Below are positions 35,343-36,896 of a stretch of DNA of 36,896 nt, piece by piece (the stretch's first letter is position 1; each line of letters starts with the position of its first letter). The notes beneath the pieces were generated by a model, which searched no databases, was not told the origin of the DNA, and was given only the letters and a program-made list of their open reading frames with translations. The DNA is taken from assembly GCA_021785435.1 (NCBI GenBank), contig JAJYFE010000028.1, forward strand, positions 1 through 36,896, given 5' to 3'. The translations under genes were made by a program, and so were the position numbers. This DNA comes from Planctomycetota bacterium. GTDB lineage: Bacteria > Planctomycetota > Phycisphaerae > WQYP01.

Positions 35343-35371
35343 GCTCGCCGGGGCGAGTCGCCTACGGAGAC
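35343..35371. repeat. Palindromic element type A, copy 1
   Basis: 29 bases, the exact reverse complement of 35897-35925. It contains the hairpin CTCGCC, GG, GGCGAG. It is inserted in frame within the transposase between LTERAAA and CLRDPRNQ. Confidence 0.8.
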
Positions 35372-35896
35372 CTGCCTGCGCGACCCGCGCAACCAGGATT
35401 TAATCGTGCACCAGCAACCGACCATGGTGGCCCAGCGGATCATGGGGATCGCGTGCGGCTGGGAAGACCTCAACGACCATCAGCGGCTGCGGCAGGACCC
35501 CCTGTGGCAGATTCTCACGGGCCAGGGCGTCAAGCGGGAACGCCGGTCGGACGGGCCGAGGGGCGCAGCACAGCCCCTGGCCTCGCCGCCCACGCTGTGC
35601 CGGCTGGAGCACCGGGCGGACCGCCAGGGTTGCGGGAAGCTCTCCGCGTTGCTGGTGGATCTGTTTATCGAGTCCCACGCCACGCCGCCGGAGGAGTTGG
35701 TGCTGGACTTCGATGCCACGGACGATCCGGTGCATGGCCGGCAGGAAGGCCGGTTCTTCCATGGCTATTACGATGCATACTGTTTTCTACCACGGTACGT
35801 GTACGGCGGTAGCTTTCCACTGGTCGCTTATCTGCGGCCCCGCAACATTGACGCGGCACGGCACGCCTGGGCGATCCTGAAGTTATTGGTGAACCG

Positions 35897-35925
35897 GTCT
35901 CCGTAGGCGACTCGCCCCGGCGAGC
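35897..35925. repeat. Palindromic element type A, copy 2
   Basis: 29 bases, inverted relative to copy 1. Its frame in the transposase is the only one of the six possible readings of this element that contains a stop (CCG TAG GCG), and it ends the first open frame at 35906. Confidence 0.8.
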
Positions 35926-36455
35926 TGCGCCAGGCCTGGCCGCAGGTGCAGATCACCATCCGGGCCGACAGCGGTTTTTGTCGCTGGCGGATGCTGCGGT
36001 GGTGTGATCGGCACGGTCTACGGTACATTGTCGGGGTGGCCCGCAACCCAGTCTTGCCGCGGCTGGCCGCCCCGCTCATGCAGCAGGCGGAGGCCCAGTT
36101 CAAGGCCACGGGCCAAAAACAGCGGTACTTCGCCCGCGCGGCCTATCGGGCCGGGACATGGGATCGCGCCCGTCCCCTGATCCTCAAGGCCGAGCATAGC
36201 GACCAGGGTCCCCATCCGCGCTTCCTGGTGAGCAACCTGGCCGGCGAACCCGACGTGCTTTATGACCGGCGGTATTGTGGGCGCGGCCCGATGGAGAACT
36301 ATATTAAGGAGCAGCAGTTGAGCCTGTTCGCGGATCGCACCAGTTGCCACTACTTCGTGCACAACCCACTGCGGGTGTTGTTCAGCGCCTTGGCGTATGT
36401 GTTGGTGGATGATGTGCGGCGGGTGGCTTTGGTGGGCACGGAGTTGGCCCAGGCC

Positions 36456-36510
36456 CAAGTCGCCGAAGAGGGCGACTCGACAAAGTCCTGCCCGCCCGCT
36501 GGCGGGGCGA
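36456..36510. repeat. Palindromic element type B, copy 2, with extension
   Basis: The first 28 bases (to 36483) are identical to the CHAD copy. A further 27 bases contain a second small hairpin (CCCGC, ccgctg, GCGGG) and end in GGCGAG, as the other elements do. The roughly 52-base insertion shifts the transposase frame. Confidence 0.75.
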
Positions 36511-36896
36511 GCGGATACGATCCGCTGGAAGCTCTTTAAGATCGGGGCCGTGGTGCGCACCAGCGTGCGGCGCCTGGTGCTGCATCTGGCGGGGGGTTAT
36601 CCCTTGCAAGAATTGTTCCGGCTGGTCTGTCGGCGGTTGCGGGAAATACCGCTGCCGACGCGGCCGCTGGCCGCCGTTCAACAAAATACCGGTAGGAGGC
36701 GAAAGGCGTGTCCCAACCCCTTGATGGGCGGGGGTTTGATACATATAGGTAAAGGAAATGGAGGACCGCGGCAGCGATTCCGCAAAGAGGGTAACCGCGC
36801 GTTGAGCTGAGCCGCCGGGGGCGGGCGGTTGGTGGGGGCCGGTCTTTCCGGGAGCAGATTCGCATTCGGCGCGGGCTTGACAAGCCGCCCGCTTTC

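Larger units (their letters stand above)
35187..36810 (+). pseudogene. IS1380-family transposase broken by repeat insertions
   Basis: ATG 35187 (AAGGAAG upstream) gives a protein with the DDE motifs of IS1380: LVLDFDATDDPVHGRQEGRF and FHGYYDAYCF, ITIRADSGFCRWRMLRWCDR, and GRGPMENYIKEQQLSLFADR. It is interrupted by three inserts. The first, at 35343-35371, adds about nine in-frame codons (RRGESPTET). The second, 35898-35924, is 27 bases long and contains TAG at 35904-35906; the frame resumes with LRQAWPQVQI. The third, 36459-36510, is about 52 bases long and shifts the frame to ADTIRWKLFKIGAVVRTSVR. Without the inserts the protein would be continuous. Confidence 0.85.
35078..36896 (+). mobile_element. 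IS1380-family insertion sequence, right end not seen
   Basis: The element contains the transposase pseudogene 35187-36810. A possible left end lies at about 35078 (cccggatatttcatcgg), but no matching inverted repeat is seen before the window edge, so the boundaries are uncertain. Confidence 0.5.

Overview
The window is GC-rich bacterial chromosome. It probably comes from a member of the Planctomycetota, perhaps a Phycisphaerae-like lineage. That placement is inference. It rests on the family resemblance of several predicted proteins (the membrane-anchored helix-turn-helix protein at 26579-27511, the hypothetical at 25803-26264, the PSP1 protein, an HpnE-type desaturase) and on an accessory content rich in decayed toxin-antitoxin genes, insertion-sequence remnants and short palindromic repeats. 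No rRNA, tRNA or CRISPR array was seen.

Layout. 1-1765 is mostly decayed: the tail of one unidentified gene, a frameshifted pseudogene on the minus strand, and a possible DUF4160 remnant. Then come intact DUF2442 and YjbQ genes. 2731-3423 is a dead Phd/PIN toxin-antitoxin pair, with an amber codon in the antitoxin and an 8-bp tandem duplication in the toxin. 3460-9332 (minus) is a partial respiratory complex I operon, nuoD-nuoE-nuoF-nuoG. Between nuoF and nuoG sit a second broken PIN toxin and a small partner-like gene. 9700-12663 carries nadE facing a PSP1 gene with an ArsR-type regulator. 12703-20588 carries hpnE, an AsmA-like protein, an SLC13/ArsB-like transporter, a GlmM-type mutase and a CLC chloride channel with CBS domains. 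20589-22072 is a non-coding graveyard holding an IS1634-like fragment and an IS256-like fragment. 22073-28474 carries a very large TPR lipoprotein, a hypothetical membrane protein, the helix-turn-helix membrane protein and an OmpA-type lipoprotein. 28845-34930 carries a phospholipid N-methyltransferase-like gene, a divergent CHAD / Ppx-GppA pair (polyphosphate) and mutL. 35187-36810 is a broken IS1380-family transposase running toward the right edge.

The most interesting signal is a set of short palindromic GC-rich elements with a GGCGACTCG core that have entered reading frames. Two 29-bp copies, exact reverse complements, lie inside the IS1380 transposase. A second type is identical over 28 bp between the same transposase and the CHAD gene. 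One more diverged copy lies between mutL and the IS. In two places the insertion keeps the frame. In one place it supplies the in-frame stop, and in one it shifts the frame. This resembles the protein-coding palindromic elements known from Rickettsia, but in an unrelated lineage. A separate 97-bp MITE-like repeat with perfect 10-bp terminal inverted repeats also has a copy in the CHAD reading frame.

Functional links: NuoDEFG forms the NADH-oxidising and quinone-module part of complex I, and NadE makes NAD. CHAD and Ppx/GppA both concern polyphosphate. The TPR, OmpA and AsmA-like proteins are cell-envelope components. Several calls of decay depend on frameshifts that could be sequencing errors in a draft or metagenomic assembly. 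The tandem duplication and the repeat insertions are less likely to be artefacts.
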